Assembly (NCBI GenBank): GCA_013396525.1
Contig: VWYX01000781.1
Coordinates: 131,479 to 195,478, forward strand
Reading direction: 5' to 3'
DNA: 64,000 nucleotides
Source: Chaetorhynchus papuensis
Taxonomy: Eukaryota > Chordata > Aves > Passeriformes > Rhipiduridae
Shown here: one piece after another, positions 1-13,700 of the stretch
How the letters are laid out: each line of letters opens with the position of its first letter
Numbering within the stretch: the stretch's first letter is position 1
The notes under the pieces: model-generated
The model's database searches: none
The model's input: only the letters and a program-made list of their open reading frames with translations
What the model was told of the DNA's origin: nothing
Translations under genes and position numbers: made by a program

Positions 1-3000
1 TGTAGGGTGCTGAGAATCTTTTTAAAGTTCACAGACAGTCTGGAATCCATAATGCATATTTTCCATATATATTCATAGAGCTAGCAAAATAGTGAATGCA
101 AACTGAGGAATTATGCCATCAGCTTTTGTTGGCAGGCCAGTGGCACCCGCCCTGGAAAGTCAGAAGATGGGTACATGATTTTATCCAGAAAAGGTGGCAG
201 TCAAACCTGAATTCTTTTGCTTGCTACAACCATTTTATGCCTATGCTCAACCAGAAAGAAAAAAATGAGGAAAAAAAGTAAAGGAAGCAAACACAAGTGT
301 GACTCAGTTTGCAGGCACTGAAGTTTCATCTCAGTGTATCCTTTGTGGTTTGTGGCATTTAATTATGTTTCTAGGTCTTTGATGGTCATTTATAAATAAT
401 AATAAAATTAAATTAAAGTGTATAGTTCTACTGACTGATCTATGCTTCTTCTGTGCTTTGTATTTCCTGCAAAGTTTTCAGGCCACAATCAAAATGCATT
501 TTTTTTGTCCCAAGCTGAAGTAAGTGACATTAAATATTGTCTGGAACAGGAGACCAGTGATTTTCAATTAACATTAAATAGGAAACTGTTTAATATCAAT
601 TGTTACTAAATGGGCAAATTAGCATTAAATTAAAGCTAATAGCACAGGCAAAGTTTTCCATTAAGCAAGCCAATATTAAGTGTATTCAATCTTTTACAGT
701 ATTCACTGTTCCATTTCCTCAGCTGAAAGATGTTTCTTGATAAATAAGCATTTATCCAGTTTATGCCCCTTCAGCTACCAAATTCATCTGATCTCTAACA
801 AAAAAATTCAGTGGATAAGACATTCTTGCAAATTTTGCTGTGCATTAATTCTAGGGCTCCTGCCAACTAATTATCCTGTCCTTTGAACTTCTTCTTTGAG
901 TTTCAACTCAAATGTACCATTAACTATTTTTTGCTGTTCCACAGGATGAAATCATGGTGTTTGATGCTTCTGCAGTTTAGATGAGGGCCAACTGCTGATA
1001 TTAAAAAAAAGTACTGTACAGGGAAGAAACAAATGCAGAAAAATGCTTGATATTTTTAAAAATGCTCAGAACATACTCCTCATTATAGGAGCTGGTAGAT
1101 CCTAAGATTCAGGAATCATTTGTAAAAATGAGCAGTGCGTGAATCAAAAAATGGTCATGTCAGGATGTTTATTTACTTTCTACTGGCTGAATAATAAATA
1201 GATGTTGAGTTGCATGGTGGGAGGGTACACGCCATGAGTTTTACTCAAACAGACAACCTAGGAGGGATATATGTGTTGGACCATATCTGAAACCTACATG
1301 TTTGGAAAGAGATAAGAGAGTATCAGACAGATCTGTACTTCTGAGATTCTGATGCTCCTCTGAAAACTTGTTTGTTGGGTATGTTAGGATACAGCTTGAA
1401 ATCTGAATTATTCATAACCAAACAAGCCATGCGTTTTTCTTTGTCACTAGATGGGCCTGAAGCCATAGAGTGAACAAGACCTCTTGGAACTCTGACTCCC
1501 ATCTCCTGTTGTCACAGAGATCATGTTCTTAAACTCCTTTTACAACTTTATCAAACTAACTTGAAAGTTAGCACAGCAGTTTCACGAAAGAAGCAGCTGT
1601 GTCTAGCTTGTTATGTTAAAAATTCAAATATCTTCCCAAAAGGGAAGCAGAGACATAGGTGGTGTATCAGTGAAATCAAAGTACAAATATACTTACATTT
1701 TAAAAGAAACTTTTCCTTTTTCTCACCTAAAGGTGGGGTGTTCCATAGCCTAAAATGTAATTTTCAGTGAGTTTCTGAACGCTTCCCCTTGAATGTTCTC
1801 ATATACATGAGCTGGTTTACTTGCAACTAGAAGCAGTTCTTGCCATCTAAATGTATAAACATTTAGTCTTGCTGAATTGTCTCCAGAGAGAAACCAGAAC
1901 AGCATTACAGAGGAATTTTGTGCAAAAACAACTTGTCCTGTGTTTGTGAAGTGGCAGCATGTTAGAAAACTGGTGCGACAGTTTGATGGGTTTCCATGGA
2001 AACTGCTAGACTTGAACGCATGGGTGCACAAGCAAGCTTGCCAGGTGCCTGTTATTGGTTCAGAGGAAGGAAAAATTACATTTCCATGACAGCCATAGAT
2101 TAGCTGAGCAAGTCTCTATCCAAAGTGATGTACTTGCAGAAATAGATAAGCACCAACCAGACTAAAATTTATTTGTGCTTTATACAGCAAACTGTGTAAT
2201 TTGATCTCCCCTTGAAAATGTCCAGATTGCAGTTTCTGCCCATTGAGTGTTTCGCCCAAGAGGTTATGGTCTTCTGCTGCAAGGTAATTTTATGGGAAAA
2301 AAAAATTAATTACCCAGTAGGTAGGATGAAGAAACCAAAATTGAAATGGAAGAATTATTCCCTCAAAGAGAACCACACAAGCATTTTTGACACCAGCGAG
2401 ATATGTAATAGAATAAACCACAAATAGGGCTCATTTGATAATCCTTTACATTCACTGCACTTGTCTGCTGGGCTGTTTCTAAAAATCTGAACACAACTAG
2501 GCTGTCAGCTACTATCAAATCACTATTGCTTTGATGAAATAAGTGTAATGCTGAAAGCTTCTTTAAACTGGAGGTATAACAGTACTCTTCAATGGGTAGG
2601 TGTAGATTAGGACCAGGGGACCTAATGTGAATTGTACCTGGTGCCTCCTGTGTGCTTTCTCATCGTGAGTCTGTTGTCTTTTTCATTTATTCTCTGAGCA
2701 CAACTTTTGACTAAGCAATGCAAATAACCAGAATTTCATTGTCACACCAAGCGAGAAACGGGATGAACAGTTCAGGAGATAATGGCAAGGAGGCTTAGAC
2801 CTCTGAGAAATTGTATAGGAATACACTTTGGGAAGAAGCAGGTAAGAAGCCTTTCTGATGCCACTTTAAAAAGATCAGTGGTATCTGAACAAAATCTCAC
2901 AGAAGTCAGTTCACCAACTTCAGCTGACAAGGAATTTGGTTTTATATACAGGGCAATACTCAGGGAGGAGAAAAACGGGCTGTATAGAAGACGTGTAAGA

Positions 3001-4240
3001 CGAATTATAGAGATCCTGAAGCATCTGGCTTAAATCCAAAGAACACGGTGCAAGGGTAAAAAACTCAGATGTTTTGCTGTTTTTCCTAGATCCATGAGTT
3101 TCTTGTGCAGTTTGAAGTGAAAACCTTGCCAGTACAAAAGGTTCTTCTAGTACTCAGAGTTTCTGAGAAAACCAACTTTTCAACAGACTGCCTTCAGGTA
3201 TTGTGCACTGGGAAACAGCTCTTGTGTGTCCAAGTATGTGCAGTATGTAATTACATCCCTGGAGCTTGCTTCCCTGAAGGGAGTCTACACCCAGGGAATT
3301 TACAAAAGGCAACTAAGACAACACTGTAACTTACTGAGCCCAAAGAAACCTTACAACTTCTTAGGCTTATTCCTACACAAGACAGAACAGCCTAGTAAAT
3401 CACCAAGATGCCCATCACTGAACAAAAGCTAAGGACTTTTGTGAATGGAGCCTCAGAGCTCTGTCCTTGCTCAGAAGGGCTACTCTTCCACAGCTATTAT
3501 AAAATGAGATCAGATTTTGGGTCACTATAAACATCAATTAAAGCCTCACTATAACAAGTACAACAATTTGGAACAGTTTTTTTAATGGACCATTAGGTGT
3601 ATAATAAAAATGGCTTTGTACCTCCTCAGCTACAGTGAAGACTGTTCTTCAGTCACTTAGATTATCCATTACACTCAAATTCAGATGTCTGAAGTACTAC
3701 CTGCATGGATTTACCTGTGGTTCAGGTGTCTGAATTCCCAGCATAGTCACTGGAGTTCTAGGGCTTGTCCATCTGTCCACATACTGCTGTTTCAGTTGTC
3801 CTGTGGTATCTTTCCTGACTTTCGTTTATGTGCAGAAGAGCACAGGGTTTCTTTGTGTCTTGTGTCATACTTGCCGGTGCAAAGATGATACTTCAGGTAC
3901 CTTAAAAGAATTACTGTTGGTTAGATATTTATATATGTATATAAAAAAGCTTAAGAAAACATTGATTCTCCTTTGATTAGAATGGGTACACACGCACCCA
4001 ACTCACATGAAGATCTCTCTTTCATATTTCTAACGCAAGTGTCTACAATCCAGAGCTGAATATAATCCTCACTTCCAGCCTCTTTCTAAATCATGCATAA
4101 TTGCTTATGGGCCTTTATCCTTGGCCACACAACAAATGGTATCTCCAGCATCAAGTATTCATGTCAATAATAAGTAATTGTTTAAAAGAAAAATGCATTT
4201 CACGCAGCAGTCTCCTAATTGTATACGCATATGGCTTTAT
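1..4240. other. Non-coding stretch, nothing recognised
   Basis: A/T-rich sequence without a recognisable gene or repeat. The most regular open frame is 83 codons from an ATG at 2782 (MARRLRPLRNCIGIHFGKKQ...), basic in composition. It matches no family I know and is probably chance. Confidence 0.6.
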
Positions 4241-4712
4241 ACAGAATCACACAGAATCGCCAGGTTGGAAGAGACCTTCAAGATCATTGAGTCCAACCCA
4301 TGCCCCAACACCTCAACTAAACTAAACCATGGCACTGAGCACTACATCCAATCTCTTTTTAAACACGTGCAGGGATGGTGACTCCACCACCTCCCCGGGC
4401 AGACCATTCCAATGTTTTATCACTCTTTCTGTAAAAAACTTTTTCCTAATATCCAATCTATATTTTCCTTGGTGCAGCTTAAGACTGTGTCCTCTTGTTC
4501 TGTCAGCTGCTGCCTGGAAAAAGAGACCAACCCCCACCTGACTACACCCACCTTTCAGGGAGTTGTAGAGAGTGATAAGGTCACCTCTGAGTCTCCTTTT
4601 CTCCAGGCTGAACAACCCCAGCTCCCTCAGATGTTCCTCACAGGGCTTGTGTTCCAAGCCTCTCACCAGCCTTGTCGCCCTCCTCTGGACACGCTCAAGA
4701 TACTAGTTCAGT
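4241..4712 (-). mobile_element. CR1 LINE fragment, 3' end
   Basis: This is a 5'-truncated CR1 copy in reverse orientation. The 3' terminus is at the left, with the usual short repeats (acagaatcacacagaatc) and then the ggttggaagagacc signature. The minus-strand frame at 4666-4322 keeps the end of the CR1 reverse-transcriptase ORF: KRRLRGDLITLYNSLKGG, RLDIRKKFFTERVIKHWNGL, then VFKKRLD. It ends at the right near gacacgctcaag. A closely similar copy lies at 18845-19268. Confidence 0.92.
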
Positions 4713-5133
4713 GATATCTATGTAAAAAGACCAGGAGCACCACAGAGATTACCAGCAATAGTCCATGGAAGCCTCTGTCCAAACATTTTTTTTTTAATCC
4801 TTACTTGCTGTCTAAAGCATGATTTCTTTTTGAAACCCTGGGGTCTTTCTTAAAAAAGTAGGCAACTGCATCCACTCTAAATGTAGATCTCAGCCTTTAT
4901 GAAGGGTCCAGCTAGGAGTCCTCCAGAGGGGTAGCTGCTGAGACACACTGCTCCTGCTGCCAATGGGCCACTTGTGTTCTAGTGATGCCATGATGATTTT
5001 TGTCTTTTCTTTTATACCCCTGTTATACCTTTTTTGCAACTTCTGAATTCTCAGTGCTTTTTGCCTACATTCTTGGACTTGTTTGTTAAGCTGGGAGACT
5101 GAACATTTTAGAAGCTTCACAGTGAGGGATCAG
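4713..5133. other. Non-coding stretch, nothing recognised
   Basis: Sequence between a CR1 and the LTR-like block. I see no gene or clear repeat. Confidence 0.5.
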
Positions 5134-5463
5134 TGTGCCCAGAGCCCAAGGACCTCTCCAGAACACATTTTGTAAACTAAGGTAGAGCCATCCAGGGGAA
5201 GGTTCCTTGAGGAGGGGGGGCTCACTCGAGCCTCTCGTTGGGGAATTTTTGATAGATATGCTAATCAATAAGACCTAGAATGTAAGACCAGATCTAGAGG
5301 AGGGGGATTGCGGTGGCCATTGCGGGGTGCATGGAGGTGCATTCGACCTGGATGTGGTGCACCTAAGGATCCTTAAAATAAATACCAAGGTAAAACCCCT
5401 TTTCCCCTTCTAACTGTGTTCGCCTCTTGATTTTAAGACCTTGAATATCAGGAAAAGGCATCA
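5134..5463 (+). mobile_element. LTR-like block, boundaries uncertain
   Basis: This stretch looks like a retroviral LTR. It starts near TGTGCCCAGAG, is more G/C-rich than its flanks, has AATAAA at about 5378-5383 in TTAAAATAAATACCAAGG, and then a T/GT-rich tail (CTAACTGTGTTCGCCTCTTG) as in R-U5. Ends are not settled: ATCAG occurs just before TGTGCC and again at 5447-5451, but that would give a non-canonical 3' end, while the CA ends at 5450, 5460 and 5463 have no matching duplication. It could be a partly deleted LTR or another repeat. Confidence 0.4.
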
Positions 5464-7494
5464 CTAGGAGTAGAGGAGGCATGAGTGAGTGCTATCACCA
5501 TGCAGAGGGCAGCTGGCAGAGGCACAGAGCAGCCTGTGAGCCCCGCACATCATCCAGTGGGCTGAAAACAGGACAGTGTAACAGCTTCAGTAAAGGCACG
5601 AGGAAGTTATTGGTGCACAAGTCCATTACAGCACGTCGTACTTTTCCATTCTTTCGTTCAACGAAATCACAGCTTCAGGATAAAATGATGTGACAAAAAG
5701 AACCTTGTACAAATGTATTTAGTATAATGGCTGAATGAGCTGACTCTAGGAGAATCTTGCATGTTCCGAGCAATTTTTTTCTTTCTGGCTTTTCTTGACA
5801 CTAATTCTGTTTCTGGCTTCCTATAATACATAAACAATATGTAAATTAAAGCAGGAGTGAAGATCAAACAAAAAGTGACAGTACTTGAACACTGTTATTC
5901 TTACTTTCCTGGATGAAGTAATTTGTATTACAATAATGCAAACTCAGTTACCCTAAACAAATGTCAGCGTTGGAAACTAAAGACACAATACTGGACAACA
6001 AGATGCTGGCTAAAGGATTTGCAGGACATTTTTCAGTTAATAAGAGATACATTTTTCGTATTTTTGAAGACAAAGTTCAAATCAGGAAGACTCAAAGTAC
6101 AATATTTTTGAAAGGAAGCAAAAGATACAAGCTGTCAGCAGCACCCCATAAATTCCCTTTTGATTACATAAATGTAATGTTTACTATAGTTCTTATCTCT
6201 CTACTGATAAGAAGCCTTTGCCAAGTAGAAGATTCACTAACTTACCTGCTTTTAGCTGCAAATGACATCCTGCAACCCCCTCAAACCTATCAGAAAGTAT
6301 TGGTCACACAACAGGGTTTGAATATAGCAAGGGCTTGTTCCACACTGGGTATAACCACTCTCTCTGTGGAATAAGAGTATCACAAAAGTATAGGAAAAGA
6401 AAAATTATGAAAACAAGTAGAGAGGCATGAAACAATTCTGGAAAAGCCCATTGAACTGGGCAGTGGGCTTCTGAGTTTCAAGATGTTTAAACTCACACAG
6501 CACGCAGTCTTACAAACACATATTATCCAAATACTGCAGTCAAATGAGAATGTCTCAATGTAAAATGCCATTCCCTCAAGTTTTGTACAGGGTTACTCAA
6601 AAAAGAGCCTTGGAAAAGGTTTCCACAGTCCTGGAACACGCTTTGAATCTAGGTTCTACAGTTTTCACTCATACTGAAATGAGATACTGTGAAAAAATAA
6701 CTTTGGCCATGTGACAGCAAATTAATGAGTCCTATGAATAATGCATCAAGCAGAGTGACAACATTCTTGTCTTTAGTGTAACAAGACAGGAATCTGGTGA
6801 AGAGCTAAAGCATGTCATGGACTACTTGCAAGCTCTACTTTACTTTTAAAACCGCTCCTCAGCTGTTCTGGGTGTATTTTGCAAAGCAAATACTCCTGGC
6901 TGAACTAGTGATCACTTCTGCAGATGTTGGGGGATTTTCCTTCTGGGAAGAACTGGACTCATAAGGCAGGAGCAGCTTGTATTTTCATGGAAGTTTCACT
7001 TGGAATGCAGATATTCTATTTTGTGAACCAGGAACCTGAATAAGGGACACAGATGTGCTCAATGTAAAATGTACATTCAGTTTGTCTGACCTAATTCTTC
7101 AGAGTCAGCCACAGCTGAGGAGCAGAGCAACCACGGCACCAGGAGCCAGCTAAGGAGTTGCAAATCCTCTGATTCATTAAAGAATTGTGCACATACTTTT
7201 GGAGTTTAACCAAGCAACAAATAGATGCAGAGGTTTAAAACAAAGTCTATACTTAAATGTTGGCATGTACTACAAGTCTTCCAGAACTGGGGCACAGGCC
7301 ACTAAGAAAAGTTGCCCTCATCAGGGACTCGTGTACTCTGGTGCAGCTCTCTAACACGTGTAGCACGAGCTGGGAGAATAGATTTCCCATTGTACTGTTC
7401 ACTTCTCAGTAACACTTCATAACTGTTCAATTAAAGTTTGACTGCAACAGGATTCTTTTAGGTTGGCTCAGTGCATCCCTCAAATTCATACAAG
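5464..7494. other. Non-coding stretch, nothing recognised
   Basis: A 137-codon open frame from an ATG at 5961 (to 6374, plus) has no recognisable domain and no splice or promoter support, so I do not call a gene. Confidence 0.5.
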
Positions 7495-8345
7495 CATTGG
7501 AGTGCTGGCTGGAAGAGATCTCTGGATGCCTCTGGTCCTGTCCCCCACAGGAGGCAGGGCTGTTGCCAACACTAGATCAGGTCAGCTGTTGCTTTGCCTG
7601 GCTGAGTCCCAAGAACTTCCAAGGACAGAGAGTCCCTGACCACTCCGGGTAACCCGTTCCAGTGCTGCACCCGCCTCACAGTGAAGAAGTTTTTCCTAAT
7701 GTTCAACCTGAACCTTCCAAGCTGCAACGTGTGACTTTTGTCCCTTTTTATACCACTTGCCACTGTTAAAAAGAGTGTGTCCCAGGCACCTCTGCAGCTC
7801 CTGAGCAGGTAGCTGTATTCTGTGGTTAGTTAGACTAATCTCTTCACCAGCCTAGACGAGCCCAGCTCCCCAGTGTGCCCTTCTCAGTCTATGCTCCAGG
7901 CATCTGAAAATCTTATTAGTCTTCTACTCAATCTTCTCTTTCCTCTTCCTTTCCTCTCGGGCTGCAAAGTCTGCAAACATGAAACTACTTCACCATTGCC
8001 AAACTATCACATCCCCGGGGCCTGCTGGCCATGCTGCCTCTGCCATTGCCCGCTGTGCAGTCCGTGTTGATTGCAATGAGAGTGCTCTGCTAACTCACAG
8101 CATGGAACCCCCTCCAACTCAGTACTCGTGCCTGCTGTTATTCCTGCACAGCTCTGCACTCCCCTTCCTGCACTTCATGAAGTTCCTGTTGGCCCAGCAC
8201 TCAAGTTTCTTTGGATTGGAATTTGCTGTTCAGCATGTTAAGCATTCCCCTAGTTTAGCATCATCTGCGAATTTGGTAAGGGTATGTTCTGTCCCCAAAG
8301 TCGAGAAATTAATGTTAATACAAGCTACAGGAATCAGTACTGATT
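7495..8345 (-). mobile_element. CR1 LINE fragment, older and longer
   Basis: This is a diverged CR1 in reverse orientation that reaches further into the reverse-transcriptase region than the other copies here. The minus-strand frame at 7763-7572 contains RLNIRKNFFTVRRVQHWNGL, the CR1 ORF2 tail. The right part (about 8200-8280, atcatctgcgaatttggtaagg) resembles the more 5' part of CR1 consensus sequences. Frameshifts and stops break the ORF. Open frames on the plus strand here are antisense shadows. Confidence 0.8.
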
Positions 8346-10692
8346 AGATGTTATTCTGCGGTGCTCCCATAACTCATGTGAGAAAAATGAAACATCCCAG
8401 TCAGGATTTCTAGTTCTCAAGAAGCATCCAAGTGTGGAATGCCAGAGTCCGCAAAGCAGAAACATCTGCTGAAGAGCTCTTGCTTGTTGCAGCACATGTA
8501 CTCAGGATGAGTGCAAAAAGAAAGAGAGAAAAAGACATGCTCAAAAAGAATTAGTGACAGCAGAACACATCGACTGGTTAATAAAATGTGGATGAGAAAA
8601 AGCAGAGTATTTGCCATTTTCATTTTGTCTATAGCAATTATATTTATCCTCCCCAATGCACAACATACCTTTTAGTACCTCAGAAACAGAAACTGAAAAC
8701 ACAAGCTTGCAGTCTCTAATATTTTAGCCGTAGGTTTCTTCATACATGTAAGGAATCAGTTTTCCCCCCACCAGGAGAATATTTCTGCAGGTGAGCAACA
8801 GTTGATGATATCCTATTGGAGAAAGTGTGGATTTCTAGGGACCAGGATCAACCTGCACTCAGACTAAAAAGAAAGCAAAGGAACTCTTGTGCTGTGCACT
8901 GCCTGAAGTTTTCCTAGAGCAGTTTTCCTGATTCACTCTTCTTTTCTCCTCTAGAAAAAGTGTCAAGCAGAGTATTTTCACTTAGCACAAGGGATTGCAT
9001 TCTATTAGGATAGAAGTTATCTCCACTTTGCCTGACCTTACCTTTCACATATTTTTCCTGAGGACAAGAAAACTTGAGCGTGCAGTATCACGTCATACCT
9101 TTGTCGCAGTTTGGTCATGGCAAGAGAAAGGAATATCTGAGACCCACAAGAGGGAAGTTCCTTTGATAGAATTGAGAACTCACATGCCTCCAGAAGTAAA
9201 CTCATATTTTTTTCACCTGAAAGAGGGAAGAAAAATTTAAGAGACAGGTCCCTCAAGCCTGAATGAGGACTTGGTGAGCGATCAGGATTTTTTTTTTGAG
9301 GGAACATGTTGTTCCTAACAGAGCAAGACTCTTCTGTACCAAAGGCCATCAGAATATACCCTTACATGGCTTTGCCACCAAGAGGCTCCCATGCATTCTT
9401 TAACAACCCCAATGACTTGAAAATCAGTTTTCTTCACACTACATATTAGCCTGTATCTCTGCAGCACCACTGAGGGAGGACTGCCCGCTCCTCTGGTGAC
9501 ACAACACTGGATGTCTCCCTGGGTCCATCAACATCCACTTTGCACCTGCATGCTCAGAGAAGCGGCATGATCAGCCCTCCTTGCACTCATAAACAGTTAA
9601 TACACAGAAGTGGAATAGCTACAGCCCTTGATATTGTTTCTCTATTCAAATAATCAGATGGATGCAGAAAAACAGTTCAATCTCTGCTCTTAATCAAACT
9701 GATTTAGGCTCACACACACTAGTGTTATAAATCACCTGACAGTAATTCGAAAAGAATGTTTTTTTTAACTTAGAACTGGTTTAGTTGCTTGATGGAGACA
9801 AACCTGAAATACCTTTTGTGAAACATCTCTTCTCAAGCTATGTTAAAAGGCCCAGTGAGCACCTGGAGAGGGAAGAAGCATGAAGTGATCACAGTAATTT
9901 AGCCTGTTATGTTAACATTTGGCCTTCAATATAGAGCCTTTACTACCTTTGAGCCCTACACATCCTCCAACACAAACAGAACTGCAAAAGCATTTTACCA
10001 TGAAGAGAAAACCCAGCAAGAAGTTTCCCTCCTCAGGATGATGTTTTTCCTTGAAATTCTGAGTCAAGGAGAACCTGAGAAATTCTCCTTTGGCACAAGG
10101 AAAGCACCAACATTAACTTCCCCCACATATGGTGTCTTCACTCATCTTCCCTCCTCTCATCCCACAGTGTGGTGCTAAGCTGTGCAATCCTTCCTTGCAG
10201 TGAAGAGCATTTAATCAGGTGGGAATTAGACATGCAAGTGAGAGCTCACTACCAAAAGTAGCTGTAGCAAAGGGTTGGTTTAAATTTGTTTTCACTCTAC
10301 GCTCAGCTGGAAGAGCAGGGCACCTTGTGGGCTCTGACTGAAGTGCTTGGGGAAGTCACCTACCTCCTCTGGGTCTGTGCCTCACTAGCTGCTGTGAGAG
10401 CAGGCTCTGTGTGTTTGATTTTGCGTTTGCCATCAATTTGTACAAATTATTCCTGAGCTAAGTCTATATAATGCATTAACTCACAGGTCCTTTTCCTCAC
10501 AGGTGTGTGCTCAGCAGAGGTCCGTCTATAAAAGCTGCCATCAGCTATTGTCAAATCAGAAATGAGAAATGGTATTAGTGAGAAATGGTGTTCTTTTCTC
10601 AACTAGCTATGAATCAATGCTCTATTGCTTGTTTATTGAGTTAGAGAATATTGGCAAAATGATACCATTATGCCCAAGGAATGCTTTTTTCC

Positions 10693-10708
10693 TTTTTTTT
10701 TTTTTTTT
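10693..10708. repeat. T16 homopolymer
   Basis: Sixteen consecutive T after TTTTTTCC. No processed pseudogene or SINE was recognised on either side. Confidence 0.85.
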
Positions 10709-13700
10709 ATAATGACACTGCACACACTGTCACTGTGTAACCTCACTTCCTCTGGATTAAAACAACCTGCACTGTGGGGCACCTCACAGTTTAAGAACTG
10801 AAGGGATGACAGGATCTCAATACAATGGCCAGGCAGAAGGGAGCAAGAAGCCAGGAATTGCTCAGAGCTATTTGCTGGGGGAGAGGAAACTGGAGCTGAT
10901 GAAGAGCTGTAACAAACTCCCCTGGTGGCTGCTCATCCAGTGAAGGCTGGGTACATGTTTGCCAGAATACTGCAAAAAATCTCTGGAACAAGATGGCTCC
11001 TGAGTGATTTCCTGCCCCTGAGTGAGTTCCTGCTCCTGGGTGAATCTGCTATAACTTAGGAGAAAGAGGAATTCCTACAGCAGGTTCTGTTTAAGAAATA
11101 GAGCTTGACAACTATTGAAAAGAAGCTTGCCTCCTATCTGCCATCTAGAAAGATAACAACTGAGAAAAAAGATAAAAGAAGAGACATTTTTCCAGCTGTA
11201 AACTCAATTGCTGATCCAGAGAGTGGCAGAAGAAAGTCCCAGGATAATCACAGTGCATTTGTATCCCTGGGTATTCTGATGATTAAATGCTACTTATTAC
11301 TTGCTTCCTTTGGCAAAATAAAAGGTGTCACAATCAAAGAGGCACATAAGATGAAATTTTGCAGTTACAAAAGCAGATTGCTTTCTTCAGGTCTCTCTTT
11401 TCATCATGTCTCTCCTCCCCACCTTGGTTGCATAACCCATAAAGCACTATCTTTCATCCTAAATACGCCAACAGTTGTAATTGCACCTGGCAGGGAGCTG
11501 GAGACACGCACAAGAAAGTAACAAATCAGGAATGCCTCTCCAAATCTCTTCAGTTAAGAACTGTCTAAATTATATGAAAATGAAAAAGTAAGAAGGCACT
11601 GTCCTATCTAGTGCTTTCCTGATGCAATGAAAGTGTGAATGACACCACTGGTGTAAAGATGTCCAGTTCTGCTGCTGAACACTGACCTACAAAGCTTTCC
11701 AGCTACCGGGGGTTTGCATCTTGCATGGCAGAAGACAGATGCTCCTTTTTCTTCACTAACCCTGCAGTGGGAGTTTTTAGACTCGGTAAAATATTTTTAT
11801 CTTGGGAACAGAGCAGTCTCTCATATTGCCTGTTTACCAGGCAGCTCCAGGCAGACGATGCAGAGGAGCAGGCCAACTGGAGCCATGGTATTAATAGCTG
11901 TGAAGAAAAGAACATTATCATGTCTAATACAGTTATGGACAGATGGCCTGCTTGTAGCACAGTAATCCTTCAATCCAGTTTCAGTCAGTAAAATAAGTCC
12001 TCTGCCTCAAAATAAAACACACCAAATAATGACTCAAGGACCTCCTGCTTCCTTTCCTGGGGCAAGTCTCATTACAGAAATAAGTTTTCACTTTTTTGGC
12101 TGTTTAAATCAGCAGCTTTTCTTGCATTGAAATATACAACTTACCATCATATTTTTTCCATTCCTACACAGCTTTCCTGTTGGATATGACTCCCTCTTCA
12201 CCTTTTTAGCTGCCTGCCCTCCCTGAATTGCAAGGTGTCTCTGAGAGCCCCTGCAGAATGCAACAGCTTGCAACAAAGCCCTTTCAGGAACAATTCCCCT
12301 GCTCCCTCCCACCATCATTCCCCCAGGGTCTGTGAAATCTCAGCAGTTAGGACTTGTCAGACTGCACTAGAGCTTTGCATAGCTCAGCTTGAAAGAAGCC
12401 AGACGAGGTGAAAAAAAGGGAAATTTTTACCAGGTACTCTCTTTTTTGACAAGTCGATGGTTTTATATGGGAAAGATAAGAACACAATGATTTTTTTTTT
12501 TTTTAAAAAAAGGAAGCAATAATTAGAGACAATGCATGGAGGGAGGTAATCACGTGGTAGCTGAGAGGCAGTGAATCACTACTGGCATGTGTCATGACAG
12601 CATCTTTGGACTGCGCTAAAATGCCTTGCATTAAAAAGCCCTGTGTACCCCTGAGTTGCTTGGCGATGGGCTGGGCACACTGGCCATTCAGAGACGGCTG
12701 ATGGCAGCTTGAATGTTTTTGGACTGCTTTTAAATCTCATTGGCTTCCTAGCAAGTGCATCCACATTCTACAGTTTTAAATATGACCTTGGAAGGGCACA
12801 GTGTAAGGCACACTGTGGCTGGGTGCCCTCCCAAACTGTCACAGCTCCAAGCCCCTCCATGCATTCAAATCCAACAAACCAGAGCCTGAATTCCTTGCCT
12901 TCCCTGCTCCATCCCTACAATGTTTAATAATAGCAGAAGCTTCTGTGCTGTCTTCTCTTTTATCACTCACACAGATTTGTATTTAGATTGTTGCTAATCG
13001 CTGTGGCTGCTGTTTCCCCATCATCTTAGAAATTTTTGCAGCATCCAGAACTCACACTGTATTTTCTATGCCTACTGCCAAACCCCTTTATTACTGCTCT
13101 TTTTGGCTGATAGTGCACTGTAATTCAGTGATCTCCTGTTTAGTGCATGCTCACACCTATACAGATGTGACTATAACATCTCTCATGTAACCTCTAAGCC
13201 ATGTAGCTCTGGTACCAGCAGCAGCCTTGCTGTTTTAAGGAGAGACACACAGTAAATTAATATGCAATAGTGTAGCTGAAGAGCTGCATGATTTCTTGGC
13301 CACTCTATGAGATATTATGTTTAAAATTGTCTCGGATGTCCATATGATATTTTCAAAGCACAAAACGAATATAATCATAATTTACTGGGGAGCACCCCAC
13401 TCACATATTCCCTCCTTCCCACGTACCTTGTTTTGAAATAAAACAAAAATTCAGTACGATGTTAGAGCTGAAAAGCTGAAAACCTTAAATCAGAAACAGA
13501 AGATACTCATCCCTTGGCAAGCTGCGTCCATCTATAAAGAAAAATAAAGATCTCATGTAATGAAAAATATACGAGACTGAATTCTGCACTAAAGTGGCTC
13601 ATTTTCCTCTTTGCACCACTTCCTGCCATGTTTTGGGTCCATGGCTGAATTCACGCTGGTGTGAGTATTATAACTTCAATCTCTTCATTTTGTGACCGCC

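Noticed and set aside
2782..3033. 83-codon basic open frame with a consensus-like donor (AAGCAG/gtaaga) near 2840
   Set aside because: A single donor-like match occurs by chance about once per tens of kb. No matching acceptor or second exon was recognised.
5961..6374. 137-codon ATG open frame on the plus strand
   Set aside because: No recognisable family or motif and no neighbouring exons. Length is within chance expectation.
7979..8347. 122-codon plus-strand frame as a gene
   Set aside because: It is the antisense shadow of an old CR1 element.
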